In this document: positions 10,595 to 21,162 of the stretch, in pieces
Numbering within the stretch: position 1 is the stretch's first letter
Layout: every line of letters starts with the position of its first letter
DNA from: Actinomycetota bacterium
GTDB taxonomy: Bacteria; Actinomycetota; UBA4738; HRBIN12
DNA: 64,000 nucleotides
Direction: 5' to 3'
Assembly (NCBI GenBank): GCA_026003015.1
Contig: BPGL01000001.1
Location: forward strand, 735,353-799,352
The notes under the pieces: generated by a model
The model's database searches: none
Told to the model about the DNA's origin: nothing
What the model saw: the letters and a program-made list of their open reading frames with translations, nothing else
Made by a program: the position numbers and the translations under genes

Positions 10595-11530
10595 TCAGGC
10601 GGCCCGCCCCTCGGTCGCGATCGCGACCACGAGCAGCGGGAGCACCACCTCGGCCGACCCACCGGATTTCAGCGCGCGATCGGCCTCGACGACGCGCGCG
10701 TGCAGCCGGACCAGGTCCTCGAGCGCGTAGCCCCGTGCCTCCTGCGCGAGGCGCCTGGCCTGCCACTCGAAGCGCAGCCCCGCACGCTCGGCGAGCTCGC
10801 GGGGCGGGAGTCGGTCGGGCAGCGACCGGACGCGGATCAGCTCCCGCAGACGGCTCGCGATCCCGCCGAGGACGAGGAGCGGATCGGCCCCCGTCTCCTC
10901 GATCGAGCGCAGGGCCCGCATCGCCCCCGGCAGGTCCCGGGCGAACGCGCGGTCGCACAGGTCCCAGGTCTTCTGTTCCCCGAGGCCGCGGAACTGCGCG
11001 TGGACCTCCCTCGGCCCGACGGTCGCCTCGCCGTAGGCGTCCGCGAGCTGCTCGACCGCCGCGGCCAGCTGCGCGGTGTCGGCGCCGATCGTCTCGACGA
11101 GCGCCCGGGCGGCGGGGCCCGTGAGGCGGGCGCCCCGGGCCGCGGCGCGCCGGGTGAGCCAGGGCTCGAGGTCGCGACGCGCGAGCGCGACCTGCCGCAC
11201 CTCCCCGCCCGCCTCCGCGAGGCGCACGAGCCAGGCCGGTGGCCGGCCCCGGGCGGACGCGGCCTCCCAACACAGGACGACGCGCGCGTCGGGGTCGGGC
11301 GCCTCGAGGTACGCGCGGAGCTCGCCGAGCTGATCGTGGTCGAGCTCCCGCAGACCGGTGAGGAGCAGGACGCGCGGCTCCCCGAACAGCGATGGGCTCG
11401 CCAGGCTCCGGAGCTCACCCCGCCGCCAGGCGGCCGCGTCGAGCTCGATCGGGCGGTCATCGCCGACGAGCTCGAGGGCCGCTTCCCGGAGCAGGAACGG
11501 GTCCTCGCCCCACAGCAGCGCGACGCTCAT
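10595..11530 (-). CDS. holA: DNA polymerase III delta subunit
   Basis: A 311-residue clamp-loader delta subunit: N-terminal ATPase-like fold (LLWGEDPFLLREAA), a DARVVLCWEA strand, and the C-terminal collar domain (ELAERAGLRFEWQARRLAQE). It opens the beta clamp within the clamp loader. The start at 11530 is supported by TAGCAT seven bases upstream of that ATG; the in-frame ATG 42 bases earlier is less likely. Its position after comEA-comEC and before rpsT is conserved. Confidence 0.9.
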   Translation of the reverse strand: MSVALLWGEDPFLLREAALELVGDDRPIELDAAAWRRGELRSLASPSLFGEPRVLLLTGLRELDHDQLGELRAYLEAPDPDARVVLCWEAASARGRPPAWLVRLAEAGGEVRQVALARRDLEPWLTRRAAARGARLTGPAARALVETIGADTAQLAAAVEQLADAYGEATVGPREVHAQFRGLGEQKTWDLCDRAFARDLPGAMRALRSIEETGADPLLVLGGIASRLRELIRVRSLPDRLPPRELAERAGLRFEWQARRLAQEARGYALEDLVRLHARVVEADRALKSGGSAEVVLPLLVVAIATEGRAA

Positions 11531-11617
11531 CGCGCCGATGCTAGTCGGCGGGGACGTCGTGCGGCGCCGCACGCGGCCGCCGCCCGGCCCGCAGCCGCCC
11601 CGGGCGCCCCGGGCGCC

Positions 11618-14002
11618 TCACCGCTCGGTGCGCACGACCGGCACGCCCCCGGCGAAGCTCACCGTGATCGTGCCCCGCTCGTCGGTCCGCCACACCGCCG
11701 CCCCCGAGGCCGCGATCGCGGTGAGGGTGGAGGGGACCGGGTGGCCGTAGGGGTTCTCTCCCACGGAGACGACGGCGACCTCGGCGGCCACCGCGTCGAA
11801 GAAGGCCGAGACACTCGTCGCCGCGCCGTGGTGCGGCACCTTGAGGACGTCGGCCCGCAGATCCGTTCCCGAGGCAAGGAGCCACTCCTGCGCCGGCTCC
11901 TCGGGCTCGGTCGCGAACAGCACGACGTCGTCGCCGCGGCGCACGCGCAGCACGAGCGCGTCGTTGTTCGCGTCGGACTCGGTCCCGGTCCAGCAGCGGT
12001 GCGGGGAGAGCACGTCGATCCACAGGTCCTGCGCGCGGAACCGGTCGCCCGCCCGGGGGGTGCGCACCGGCACGCCCTCCTCGGCGATCGCCCGGTCGAG
12101 CTCGGCCTGCAGCGCGGAGGTGTCGGGGCAGCCGGGCTGGAGCACGAGCCCCACCGGGAAGCGCGCGAGCACGGCGGGGAGCCCGACGATGTGGTCGGCG
12201 TGGGGATGGCTCGCGACGACGACGTCCAGACGCTTCACGCCCAAGGCCGCGAGCTCGCGCGCGACCAGCTCCTCATCGGGCCCGCCGTCGACCAGCACGG
12301 TCGCTCCGCCCGGGGAGGTCACCAGGGCCGCGTCGCCCTGCCCGACGTCGAGGAACCGGACGGTGAGCGAGTCGGGCGGTCCGCTGGAGACGGCCTGGGC
12401 CCACACGAGGAGCGGCAGGGCGGCGACCGCCACCACCACGGCACGCCGCGGGGGGCGCCAGAGACCGCGGAGCCACAGGGCGATCACGGCGACGACGACC
12501 CCGCCCGCGGCGATCGCGGCCACGCCCCCGCGCGAGGTGAGGTGGGCGATCGGGGCCCGGGCGCCCAGGTCGGCGACGAGCTCGAGGGCGCGCATCGGGA
12601 CGAGCGCGACGGGCGCGAGGACGCGCCCGAGCGGGGGCCACGCGAGGCCGCAGAGCGCGACCAGGAGCCCGCCCACGAGCGAGGGCGCCACCGTGGGCGC
12701 GGCCAGCACGTTGGCCGGGAGCGTGACCCCCGGGACCTCGCCGACGTAGGCGAGCAGCAAGGGCAGCACCCCGAGCTGCGCGGCGCAGGTGGCGGCCGCC
12801 GCGATCGCCACCGGGCGCGGGAGCAGACCGACGAGGCGCTCCTCGATCGGTCCCGCCATCGCGACGAGGCCGGCGGTGGCCGCCGCCGAGAGCTGGAAGC
12901 CGATCGAGCGCGCGAGGGTCGGGTCCCACACCAAGCAGACGAGCACCGCGGCGCCGAGCGCCGCGCCGGTCGAACGGGGGCGCCCCAGGAGCGCGCCCAG
13001 CAGCGTGATCGCCGCCATCCCGCCGGCGCGAAGGACGGACGGCTCGGCGCCGGTCAGGACGACGAGGAAGGCCACGCCGCCGAGGCCCAGGAGCCCGCGG
13101 CCGCGCGTTCCGAGCCCGAGCGCGGCGGCGGTCCCGAGCAGGGGGCCGAGGAGCATCGCGACGTTCCCGCCGGAGACGACGAGCAGGTGCGTGAGGCCGG
13201 TGGCGCGGAAGTCCCGCACGAGCTCGGGATCGAGCCCGCGCTCCTCCCCGAGGGCGAGCCCGAGGAGCAGGCCCGCCTCGCGCGGCGGGAACACCGAGCG
13301 GATCGACCGAGCGATCTGCGCGCGGACGACCTGGGTCGCGCGCACGAACGGGTTCGGCGACGGCCCGAGACGCACGAGCTCGCCGACGCGCAGCGTCGCG
13401 GCCACCCCCCGCGCCGCGAGCGCCGCGCGGAACCCCTCGTCCGTCGGAACGTCCAACCGCCCCTCGATCCGCACGAGATCGCCGCGATGGACCGCCGGAA
13501 CGGCGTCGTCTCCCGAGATCCACAGCCGCTCCCGAAGGGCGAAGGCGCCCGCTTGGCCGCGAACGCCGGTCGCCGTGACCAGCGCCCACCAGCCGACGGC
13601 GGTGGGGCGCGGGTCGTCGCGCACGACCGCCTCGACCTCGACGCGAGCGGTCGCCAGCCGCGCGAGCGGCGAGGTCTCGAGGCGCGCCTGCGCGAGCGCC
13701 CCCCGACCGATCCCGACGAGGACCAGGCCGGCCAGCGCCAGGGCTGCGGCGGGCCACGCGATCGCGCGTCGCGGGCGCGCCGGCGCGACCGCCCGCACGA
13801 CCGGCGGCGCCGGAGCGACGAGGCCGAGCTCCTCCAGCCGGTCGCCCCCATCGGGTGGCGGTGCCGCCAGCCAGCCGGCGGCCAGCGCCGCGGCGCCCAG
13901 CGCCAGCGCTGCGGGCGGTCCCGCCGCCTCCGGCCACCGGGGCGCGAGGAGCAGACCCGCCCACACGGCCGCGGCGGCGGCCGGCAGGAGCCACGCGCTC
14001 AC
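11618..14002 (-). CDS. comEC: ComEC/Rec2 DNA-uptake channel protein
   Basis: A 794-residue polytopic membrane protein. It has an N-terminal soluble/OB-like domain, a central competence domain with many helices (LLLGLALGEERGLDPELVRD, then LTHLLVVSGGNVAMLLGPLL), and a C-terminal metallo-beta-lactamase-type domain with SHPHADHIVGLPAVL and VPHHGAATS. The family forms the inner-membrane channel for single-stranded DNA and may degrade the other strand. The GTG start overlaps the comEA stop (GTGA). Whether this organism is naturally transformable cannot be judged, since no other competence genes are present. Confidence 0.93.
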   Translation of the reverse strand: MSAWLLPAAAAAVWAGLLLAPRWPEAAGPPAALALGAAALAAGWLAAPPPDGGDRLEELGLVAPAPPVVRAVAPARPRRAIAWPAAALALAGLVLVGIGRGALAQARLETSPLARLATARVEVEAVVRDDPRPTAVGWWALVTATGVRGQAGAFALRERLWISGDDAVPAVHRGDLVRIEGRLDVPTDEGFRAALAARGVAATLRVGELVRLGPSPNPFVRATQVVRAQIARSIRSVFPPREAGLLLGLALGEERGLDPELVRDFRATGLTHLLVVSGGNVAMLLGPLLGTAAALGLGTRGRGLLGLGGVAFLVVLTGAEPSVLRAGGMAAITLLGALLGRPRSTGAALGAAVLVCLVWDPTLARSIGFQLSAAATAGLVAMAGPIEERLVGLLPRPVAIAAAATCAAQLGVLPLLLAYVGEVPGVTLPANVLAAPTVAPSLVGGLLVALCGLAWPPLGRVLAPVALVPMRALELVADLGARAPIAHLTSRGGVAAIAAGGVVVAVIALWLRGLWRPPRRAVVVAVAALPLLVWAQAVSSGPPDSLTVRFLDVGQGDAALVTSPGGATVLVDGGPDEELVARELAALGVKRLDVVVASHPHADHIVGLPAVLARFPVGLVLQPGCPDTSALQAELDRAIAEEGVPVRTPRAGDRFRAQDLWIDVLSPHRCWTGTESDANNDALVLRVRRGDDVVLFATEPEEPAQEWLLASGTDLRADVLKVPHHGAATSVSAFFDAVAAEVAVVSVGENPYGHPVPSTLTAIAASGAAVWRTDERGTITVSFAGGVPVVRTER

Positions 14003-14646
14003 ACCGTGACGAGGGGGCGAAGCTTCTCGAGGGTGGCCGGCCCGATGCCGCTGACGTCCTCGAGTTCGTCGACCGATCGGAACGGCCCGTGCTCGGTGCG
14101 GTACTGGATGATCGCGCCCGCGAGCACCTCGCCGATCCCCGGCAGGGTCTCGAGCGCGGCGGCGTCGGCGGTATTGACGTTCACGAGGGGGCCCGCGGCG
14201 CCGGGGGCCCCCGGCGCCGCGGGCCCCGCGCCGGGGGCGCCCTGATCGCCCTCGCGGGGCACGAGCACCTGCTGGCCGTCGACGAGCGTTGCGGCGAGGT
14301 TCAGTGCCGGCAGGAACGCGCGGCCCGTCGGACCGCCGGCGCGCTCGATCGCGTCGACCACCCGCGCGCCCGACGGGAACGCGTACACGCCCGGCCGGCG
14401 CACCTCCCCGGTCACGTCGACGATCACGGTGCCGGCCGCCGTGGGCGCCGGTGAGCCGACGGCGGTGGCGTGGCTGCCGGCGACGCCTGGCGAGGCCGAC
14501 GGCCCCGGGAGCTCGGCGAGCGCGACGGGGCGAGGCAAGGAGCGCGCGTACCACAGGCCGGCGCCGGCCAGGGTCAGGACGACGACGGCGACGAGGCCGG
14601 CGAGCTCGGCCCGTGAGAGACTCTCGAGGCGGTCACGGATCCCCAC
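13999..14646 (-). CDS. comEA: ComEA family DNA-binding protein
   Basis: A 215-residue protein with one transmembrane helix near 15-32, a SLBB-type domain (VDVTGEVRRPGVYAFPSGA), a Gly/Ala/Pro-rich linker and a C-terminal helix-hairpin-helix pair (VNVNTADAAALETLPGIGEV, VSGIGPATLEKLRPL). ComEA binds incoming double-stranded DNA at the cell surface and hands it to ComEC, with which it overlaps. The GTG start lies six bases after TAGCGT on the minus strand, a leaderless arrangement. Confidence 0.93.
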   Translation of the reverse strand: MGIRDRLESLSRAELAGLVAVVVLTLAGAGLWYARSLPRPVALAELPGPSASPGVAGSHATAVGSPAPTAAGTVIVDVTGEVRRPGVYAFPSGARVVDAIERAGGPTGRAFLPALNLAATLVDGQQVLVPREGDQGAPGAGPAAPGAPGAAGPLVNVNTADAAALETLPGIGEVLAGAIIQYRTEHGPFRSVDELEDVSGIGPATLEKLRPLVTV

Positions 14647-14843
14647 GGCCCGACGCTAGCCGGACCGAACCGCCGGCTTCCGTGACGGCGATCACACCAG
14701 GACCGTGGATCGCTCGACCCGACGGCTCGGCGCCCACGGGGCTCGGGGGTCCGACCGACCCGGGAACCGGGACGGTGGGCTCGAGCGTCGGACCGACGCA
14801 GGGAGACGCCGGCCACCGGCCGGCTTGGCCAAGGGGGGGACCC

Positions 14844-16937
14844 ATGCACCGTTCGCGCCTGCGCACCGCCTCGATCGCCTGCTCGCTCGCGGTTGTCGCC
14901 GCAGGCCTCGCGACGGCGTTCCCCGCGGCGAGGGCGTCCGACCCCACCCCGGCGCTCCGTCGCTCCGTCCCGTCGCTCGCAACGGCGGTCGTGCGCTACG
15001 CGCTGTCGGCCGAGGGACGAACGGTGCGCCGTCTGCCCGGCGTCCGCGTCGAGGCCATCCCCCTCCCGACCGCCCTCGACGCGCTCGTCGGCTCCGCCGT
15101 GTACCGGGTCCGCATCGACGGGCGCTTTCCACCCCGCGCGGAGCGCTCCGTCGTGCTCGCCGGCGGTCGACCGGTCGCCTGGGGGATCCCCACGCCGAGC
15201 GGTCGCGGGCTGCGCGCGGTCACGACCGATCCCGCGGTGCTCTCAGCGCCCCTGGTCGCGCGGACCGGCGCCGCGCCGTCGCCGACCCCGACGGGCACCG
15301 CCGTCGTGCCGAGCGGTCCCGGCGCCGCGCCCGGGCTCCTCGTCGGCTCCCACGAGGTCGTCCACACCGCCTACGACTTCGGCGACCGCGCCTGGCAGCC
15401 GCCCGGCCTCGGCGCGCGGGTCGAGCTGCGCGCCGACGTGTACCACCCGGCGGACCTGGAGGCCGGGCCCTACCCCTTGGTGCTGTTCCTCCACGGCAAC
15501 CACGTGACCTGCTACCGCGGCGAGCGCGTCGACTACCGCTGGCCGTGTCGAGAGGGCTGGACCCCGATCCCGAACCACGAGGGCTACGCCTACCTCGCGC
15601 GGCGGCTCGCGAGCTGGGGGTTCATCGTCGCGTCGGTGAGCGGCAACGGAGTCAACGTCCACGGGGGCCTCCTGGAGGACACCGGGATGCGCCAGCGCGG
15701 CGAGCTGTTGGAGAAGCACGTCGACCTGTGGTCGACCTGGACGACCACCGGCGGCGCCCCCTTCGGAGCCAGGTTCGTCGGCGCCGTCGACCTCGACCGG
15801 ATCGGCGTGATGGGCCACTCTCGGGGCGGCGAGGGAGCCGTGTGGCAGGCGCTCGTCGACCGCGAGCGGCCGGACCCCTACGGGATCGACGCGGTGCTCG
15901 CGATCGCGCCGGTGGACTTCACCCGGGCGGTCCTGACCGACGTGCCGCTCGGGGTGATCCTGCCCACCTGCGACGGCGACGTCTCGGACCTCCAGGGCGT
16001 CCGCTTCTTCGACGATGCGCGCTACGCGTCGCCGGGCGACCCGGCGCCCAAAGCGACCCTCACCGTGGTCGGCGCGAACCACAACTTCTTCAACACCGTG
16101 TGGTCCCCTTCCTCACGGGTGCCCGGCGCCTTCGACGACGGCATCTGCCGGCGGCGGCTGAGCGAGCCGCAGCAGCGCCGGGTCGCGATCGGCTACGTCG
16201 TCTCGTTCTTCCGCCGCTACGTGGGCGGGACGCCGCGAGCCGGCGAGATCTGGACCGGCGAGCGCGTCCCGGCCGGGATCGACCCCTCGTGGGTGCTCGT
16301 GAGCCACCTGGCGCCCGACGACCCGTCGCGCCGGCTCGACGTCGAGCGCTTCACCGACCCCGGCGGGCTCGGCACCAACGCCCTCGGGGGTGCCGTGCGC
16401 CCCGCCGCGATGGGGCTCTACGGGTGGTGCTCGAACCTGTACACGATGCCCTGCGTTCCGTGGCCGTACACCTATCAAGACATCCACGCCTCCGCGCCCT
16501 GGTTCGGGGCGGTCGATCGCGGGCTCGCGGAAGCCGTGTTCGGCTGGTCGGCCGCTGCCGAGGGTCAGGCCGCGGTGACGTTCGAGCTCCCCGGCGGGGT
16601 CGACGTCCGCGACTACGACTGGTTCTCGTTCCGAGCCGTGCCGAACCCGTCCTACGACGCGAACCTCGGGATCGAGCTGCAGGATCTCGTCGTCATCGTG
16701 GAGGACGGCGACGGGGACACGGCCGCGGTCGCCGCCGCCGACGTCGGCAACGACGCGCTGCGGTTCCCGGTGTCCCCGCGCGGACGCGGACACGTGATCA
16801 TGAACCAGGTCCGGTTCCCCCTGTCGGCGTTCGACGGGGTCGACCGGTCGTCGATCACGTCGGTCACCCTGGCGTTCTCCCGAACCCAAGCCGGCGTGAT
16901 CAACGTCGCCGACGTCGCCTTCTGGGGAGGCAGGTAG
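14844..16937 (+). CDS. Large secreted alpha/beta-hydrolase
   Basis: A 697-residue protein with an N-terminal signal peptide (ASIACSLAVVAAGLATAFPA). Residues 150-460 show a chlorophyllase/dienelactone-hydrolase-like fold: FLHGNH (oxyanion region), the nucleophile elbow GHSRGGEG (Ser near 330), and GANHNFFN as a likely histidine region. About 230 further residues contain VTFELPGGVDVRDYDWFSF and FPLSAFDGVDRSSITSVTLA, resembling a beta-sandwich carbohydrate- or surface-binding module. The ATG at 14844 follows AAGGGGGGGA. The substrate is unknown; esterase or lipase activity is a family-level inference. Confidence 0.78.
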   Translation: MHRSRLRTASIACSLAVVAAGLATAFPAARASDPTPALRRSVPSLATAVVRYALSAEGRTVRRLPGVRVEAIPLPTALDALVGSAVYRVRIDGRFPPRAERSVVLAGGRPVAWGIPTPSGRGLRAVTTDPAVLSAPLVARTGAAPSPTPTGTAVVPSGPGAAPGLLVGSHEVVHTAYDFGDRAWQPPGLGARVELRADVYHPADLEAGPYPLVLFLHGNHVTCYRGERVDYRWPCREGWTPIPNHEGYAYLARRLASWGFIVASVSGNGVNVHGGLLEDTGMRQRGELLEKHVDLWSTWTTTGGAPFGARFVGAVDLDRIGVMGHSRGGEGAVWQALVDRERPDPYGIDAVLAIAPVDFTRAVLTDVPLGVILPTCDGDVSDLQGVRFFDDARYASPGDPAPKATLTVVGANHNFFNTVWSPSSRVPGAFDDGICRRRLSEPQQRRVAIGYVVSFFRRYVGGTPRAGEIWTGERVPAGIDPSWVLVSHLAPDDPSRRLDVERFTDPGGLGTNALGGAVRPAAMGLYGWCSNLYTMPCVPWPYTYQDIHASAPWFGAVDRGLAEAVFGWSAAAEGQAAVTFELPGGVDVRDYDWFSFRAVPNPSYDANLGIELQDLVVIVEDGDGDTAAVAAADVGNDALRFPVSPRGRGHVIMNQVRFPLSAFDGVDRSSITSVTLAFSRTQAGVINVADVAFWGGR

Positions 16938-16949
16938 CCCGCAGCGCCC

Positions 16950-19412
16950 TCAGCGGGCCGTCACGAAGTTCACCAGGCGCGGGGCCCGGACGATCTCCCG
17001 CACGACCTCGCGACCGTCCAGGGCCCGGCGGGCGCCGGCGCTCGCACGCGCGGCCGCGAGGGCGCCGTCGTCGTCGATCGTGGCCGGGACCTCGACCTTG
17101 TCGCGCACCTTCCCGTCGACCTGGACGACCATCGTCACGGTCTCCTCGGCCGCGAGCTCCGGGTCGTAGGAGGGCCACGACGAGCGGTGCACCGAGACGG
17201 GCTCGCCCAGGATCGCACGCCAGGCCTCCTCGGCCGCGAACGGCGCGAAGGGCGCGAGGAGCTGCGCGAGCGCCCGCACCGCACCGAGCGCCCCGTGCCC
17301 GTCGTCGAGGGCGCGGCGGATCGCGTTCGTGAGGACCATGAGCTTGGAGATCGCCGTGTTGAAGCGGAACCGCTCGAGATCCTCGGTCACGCCCTTGATC
17401 GTCCGGTGGGTGAGCCGCACGAGCTCCTCCGGCTCGGCCGCGTCGCGCCCCGCGGCTTCCTCGACCGCGGTGAGCACGCGCGCGATCCAGGCGTGAACCC
17501 CGGGCCGCTTGTCGGGATCGGGCGCGATCAGCTGCCAGTCGATGTCCTCCTCGAACGGCCCCGCGAACAGCATCGTCAAGCGCAGCGAGTCGGCGCCCCA
17601 GCGCTCCACGATCGGCATCGGCTCCACGATGTTGCCCTTCGACTTCGACATCGAGGCGCCGCCGTAGATCACCTGTCCCTGGTTCATCAGGCGCGGGAAC
17701 GGCTCGGTGAACGAGACGAGTCCCAGATCGTGCAGGACCTTGGTGAAGAAGCGCGAGTAGAGCAGATGCAGGATCGCGTGCTCCACGCCGCCGGTGTACT
17801 GGTCGACGGGCATCCAGCGCTCGACGTCCTCGGGCCGGAACGGTCCCTGTTCGTAGCCGGGCGAGCAGTAGCGGAAGAAGTACCAGGAGGAGTCGACGAA
17901 CGTGTCCATCGTGTCGGTGTCGCGCTGGGCGTCGGCGCCGCACCGCGGGCAGGCTACGTGCTTCCACGTCGGGTGCCGGTCCAGCGGCGACTCGCCGCCC
18001 GGCTGGAAGTCGACGTCGGACGGCAGGAGCACGGGCAGCTCGTCGTCGGGAACGGGCACCTCGCCGCAGTCCGGGCAGTGCACGATCGGGATCGGCGCGC
18101 CCCAGTAGCGCTGCCGGGAGATCAGCCAGTCGCGCAGCCGGTAGTGCACCGCGCGGCGCCCCCGCCCCTCTCCTTCGAGCCACGCGACGACCTCGCCGAT
18201 CGCGGCGGGGGTGCGTCGGCCGTCGAAGGGACCCGAGGCGACCATCGTCCCCTCGCCCGTGTGGGCCGCCGTCATCGTGGCGCCGTCGAGCGCCTCCCCG
18301 TCGGGCTGGATCACGACGCGGACCGGAAGCCCATGGGCTCGCGCGAACGCGAAATCGCGCTCGTCGTGGGCGGGCACGGCCATGATCGCGCCGGTCCCGT
18401 ACTCCATCAGCACGTACGGCGCGACGAAGCAGGGCACCCGCTCGCCGTTCACGGGGTTGACCGCCTCGACGCCGAGCGCGACGCCCTCGGTCGGATCTGC
18501 CTCCTCCCGCTGGACGAGGGATCGGGACCGGGCGCGCTCGACGAGGGGACGCACCGCCTCCCAGGTGCCGCCGAGCTCCGCGAGCTTGGGGACGGACGGG
18601 TGCTCGACGGCGAACACGAAGAACGTGACGCCCCACAGCGTGTCGGGGCGGGTCGTGAAGATCGGGATCTCCTCGCCGGTCTGGGCGATCGTGAAGGTCA
18701 CCTCGGCGCCCTCGGATCGGCCGATCCAGTTGCGCTGCATCGTGAGGACCCGCTCGGGCCAAGCCTCGAGCTGGTCCATGTCGTCGAGGAGGCGCTGCGC
18801 GTACTCGGTGATCCGGAAGAACCACTGCGTGAGGTCGCGCCGCGTGACCGGCGTGCCGCACCGCTCGCAGACCCCGCCGATAACCTGCTCGTTCGCCAGG
18901 ACCGTCTGGTCCTTCGGGCACCAGTTGACCGGCGACTCCTTCCGGTAGGCGAGTCCCCGCTCGAAGAAGCGGAGGAACAGCCACTGGGTCCATCGGTAGT
19001 AGTCGGGGTCGCACGTGTTGAGTCGGCGCGTCCAGTCGAAGGACATGCCCATGCGGCGGAACGACGCCTCCTGCTGAGCGATGTTGGCGTAGGTCCACTC
19101 CGCGGGAGGGATCCCGCGCTTGATCGCCGCGTTCTCCGCCGGCAGCCCGAACGCGTCCCAACCGATCGGGTGCAGCACGTTGTAGCCGCGCATCGCCGCG
19201 AACCGCGCGACGGCGTCCCCGCCGCTGAACGCCTCGGCGTGGCCCATGTGCAGGTCGCCCGAGGGGTAGGGGAACATGTCCAGCGCGTAGAAGCGCGGGC
19301 GCGGATCGTGGGGGTCATCGGAGGCTCGGTACAGCCCCTCGCGTTCCCAGACCTCCACCCACCTGGGCTCGAGCTCGGTCGGGTCGTAACGGCGCACCAT
19401 CGTGCCGAGCAT
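16950..19412 (-). CDS. leuS: Leucyl-tRNA synthetase
   Basis: An 820-residue class I synthetase. The HIGH-type motif is [14 protein letters not shown], the KMSKS loop is [11 protein letters not shown], and the CP1 editing domain lies between them. Zinc-type CxxC motifs ([17 protein letters not shown]) are present. It charges tRNA-Leu and edits mischarged products. The start is ambiguous: ATG at 19412 or ATG at 19400, the latter having TACCAT ten bases upstream. Both begin just before [20 protein letters not shown]. In actinobacteria leuS commonly precedes comEA, but here the secreted hydrolase intervenes. Confidence 0.96.
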   Translation of the reverse strand: MLGTMVRRYDPTELEPRWVEVWEREGLYRASDDPHDPRPRFYALDMFPYPSGDLHMGHAEAFSGGDAVARFAAMRGYNVLHPIGWDAFGLPAENAAIKRGIPPAEWTYANIAQQEASFRRMGMSFDWTRRLNTCDPDYYRWTQWLFLRFFERGLAYRKESPVNWCPKDQTVLANEQVIGGVCERCGTPVTRRDLTQWFFRITEYAQRLLDDMDQLEAWPERVLTMQRNWIGRSEGAEVTFTIAQTGEEIPIFTTRPDTLWGVTFFVFAVEHPSVPKLAELGGTWEAVRPLVERARSRSLVQREEADPTEGVALGVEAVNPVNGERVPCFVAPYVLMEYGTGAIMAVPAHDERDFAFARAHGLPVRVVIQPDGEALDGATMTAAHTGEGTMVASGPFDGRRTPAAIGEVVAWLEGEGRGRRAVHYRLRDWLISRQRYWGAPIPIVHCPDCGEVPVPDDELPVLLPSDVDFQPGGESPLDRHPTWKHVACPRCGADAQRDTDTMDTFVDSSWYFFRYCSPGYEQGPFRPEDVERWMPVDQYTGGVEHAILHLLYSRFFTKVLHDLGLVSFTEPFPRLMNQGQVIYGGASMSKSKGNIVEPMPIVERWGADSLRLTMLFAGPFEEDIDWQLIAPDPDKRPGVHAWIARVLTAVEEAAGRDAAEPEELVRLTHRTIKGVTEDLERFRFNTAISKLMVLTNAIRRALDDGHGALGAVRALAQLLAPFAPFAAEEAWRAILGEPVSVHRSSWPSYDPELAAEETVTMVVQVDGKVRDKVEVPATIDDDGALAAARASAGARRALDGREVVREIVRAPRLVNFVTAR

Positions 19413-19619
19413 GGTAGCGACCGAGGCGCCCGCCGCGCCCGCCCCCGCCACCAGCGGGGGCTCCGTCCCTACGGCCGGCGGAGGCCCGCCACGCCCATCC
19501 TGGCTCCCACCAGGGCCGGAACCTCGTCGGACGGGACCGGACGCGCGAAGCGGCGGGTCCTCGCCCTGCGCGTGGTCGCGTACACGGCGATGAGACGGCC
19601 CGGCCGGCTACGGCGCTGG

Positions 19620-20831
19620 CTACGGCGTGAGCTCGAGCATCCCCCAGGGGGAGCCGTAGTCGCGGAGCAGATCGAGGAAGGGGACGGCGTCGAACGCCTC
19701 GGGCCCGAGGACCCCGGCGCCCGACCACACGCCCGTCGCCAGGAGCTCGAACGCGATCACGGGGTTGATCGCGGTCTGCCACACGACCGCCTGGGCACCG
19801 TCGCGCCGGTAGGTCTCCTCGTTGTCGGCCACGTGGTACAGGTACACGCTCCGGGCGGCGCCGTCGGGGCCGGTTCCCGTGACCCACGTCCCGGCACAGG
19901 TCCGCCCGGTCATCTTGTCCCCCAGCGTCGCGGGGTCGGGCAGGCACGCGGCCACGACGTCTCGGGGGGAGACCTCGACGCCCCCGACCCGCACCGGCTC
20001 GGTGCGGTCCAGCCCCAGCTTGTGGAGGGTCCGAAGGACCTCGATGAACTCCTCCCCCAACCCGTACTTGAAGTCGACCCGATCGCACTCGATCCACCGC
20101 GGGATCAGCACGACCTCCTCGTGCTCGACGTTGACGCACTCCACCGGCCCGATGCCCTCGGGGAAGGTGAAGACCTCCGGCTCGCTGAACGGCGGGGTCG
20201 TGTACCAACCCCGATCCCGCTCCCAGATCAGCGGCGGGTTCAGGCACTCCTCGATCGTCGTCCAGATCGAGAACCCCGGCGCGAAGTCGTAGCCCTCCAC
20301 GACGAGGTTCGCGCCGTCGCGCACGCGACAGGCTTCGATGGAAGAGAACAGGTGGTCGCGGGCGTAGCGGGCGAACACGTCGGACAGCCCCGGCTCCACG
20401 CCGCACCCGACCAGGGCGAGCATCCCGGCCTCCCGCCAGCGCTCGTGCTGGGCGAACTGGTCGTCGCCGAGCTTCTTGCCCGGGCGCGCGTACGGCTCGT
20501 CCGGGTCCGGTTCTGAGAGCGACATCGCCATGTCGAGGTAGGTCGCTCCGGCTTGGAACGCCCCCTCGAACACGCTCATCACGAACCGGGGATCGACGGC
20601 GTTCAGGATCGCGTCGCAGCGTTCGCGGCGGGCGAGCTCCGCGACCGCCTCCGGGTCGCTTGCGTCGACCCGGGCCGAGGAGAAGCGCGCATCCCCGTAG
20701 CGGTCCACGACCCGACGCGCCCTGGCCTCGTCGTAGTCCGCGAAGACGACGTGCTCGAAGAAGTCCCGCCGGGCCGCGATCGGCGCGAACGCGGCCCCGA
20801 CACCACCCGAACCCACCACCAGGATCCTCAT
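19620..20831 (-). CDS. Saccharopine dehydrogenase-like oxidoreductase
   Basis: A 403-residue protein with an N-terminal Rossmann motif (MRILVVGSGGVGAAFAPIAA) followed by NAVDPRFVMSVFEGAF and GVEPGLSDVFARYARDHL, the pattern of LYS9/saccharopine dehydrogenase C-terminal-family enzymes. Family members use NAD(P) on amino-acid or polyamine conjugates (lysine, carboxynorspermidine). The exact substrate cannot be read from sequence. TACACT lies eight bases before the ATG at 20831, giving a leaderless start. It is a single-gene unit; a direct-repeat copy lies just upstream. Confidence 0.85.
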   Translation of the reverse strand: MRILVVGSGGVGAAFAPIAARRDFFEHVVFADYDEARARRVVDRYGDARFSSARVDASDPEAVAELARRERCDAILNAVDPRFVMSVFEGAFQAGATYLDMAMSLSEPDPDEPYARPGKKLGDDQFAQHERWREAGMLALVGCGVEPGLSDVFARYARDHLFSSIEACRVRDGANLVVEGYDFAPGFSIWTTIEECLNPPLIWERDRGWYTTPPFSEPEVFTFPEGIGPVECVNVEHEEVVLIPRWIECDRVDFKYGLGEEFIEVLRTLHKLGLDRTEPVRVGGVEVSPRDVVAACLPDPATLGDKMTGRTCAGTWVTGTGPDGAARSVYLYHVADNEETYRRDGAQAVVWQTAINPVIAFELLATGVWSGAGVLGPEAFDAVPFLDLLRDYGSPWGMLELTP

Positions 20832-21162
20832 GGGCGCGCAGTGTACCGGCCCGAACGGGCTAGTCACCCACCGGTGGGGCCAGCGCCTCGTCGGTTCCCG
20901 TCGCTCACGCCCCAGACGAACCCCCGCCCGACGAGCTCGGCCGCCTGGCCGCCGAGGTGGGAGCACCGCCAGCCCATGCCGGGCCTGGTCATCATGGGGC
21001 ACGGCGGTCGCCCCCGATCAGACCGTCGAGGCCTCGCCCGGCGACCGACGCGTCGATCCGAGGGCGACGGGCGACACGGATGCCCGGCCGACGCGACATG
21101 TTCCCGCGTCGTTCGCCGAGCGCTCGATCGCCGGACGGCCCAGGGCGTCCATCCTTGCGCCC
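20832..21162. other. Intergenic region of the accessory island
   Basis: A 331-base divergent spacer between the dehydrogenase and glycosyltransferase genes. It holds the dehydrogenase -10 element next to 20840, the left copy of an imperfect 44-base direct repeat (20864-20908) and a perfect 12-base palindrome CCCACCGGTGGG within that repeat. No convincing gene was seen; the open frames here are shadows. Confidence 0.5.
20864..20908 (+). repeat. Left copy of imperfect direct repeat flanking the glycosyltransferase
   Basis: This segment begins TCACCCACCGG and contains TCGGTTCCCG followed by CGCT. A second copy at 22357-22401 matches at most positions, with a few substitutions and a one-base gap. 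The two copies bracket the glycosyltransferase gene. Confidence 0.55.

Noticed and set aside
14199-14260. Gly/Ala/Pro-rich stretch in comEA as a collagen-like or mobile repeat
   Set aside because: It is an ordinary disordered linker between the SLBB and helix-hairpin-helix domains.
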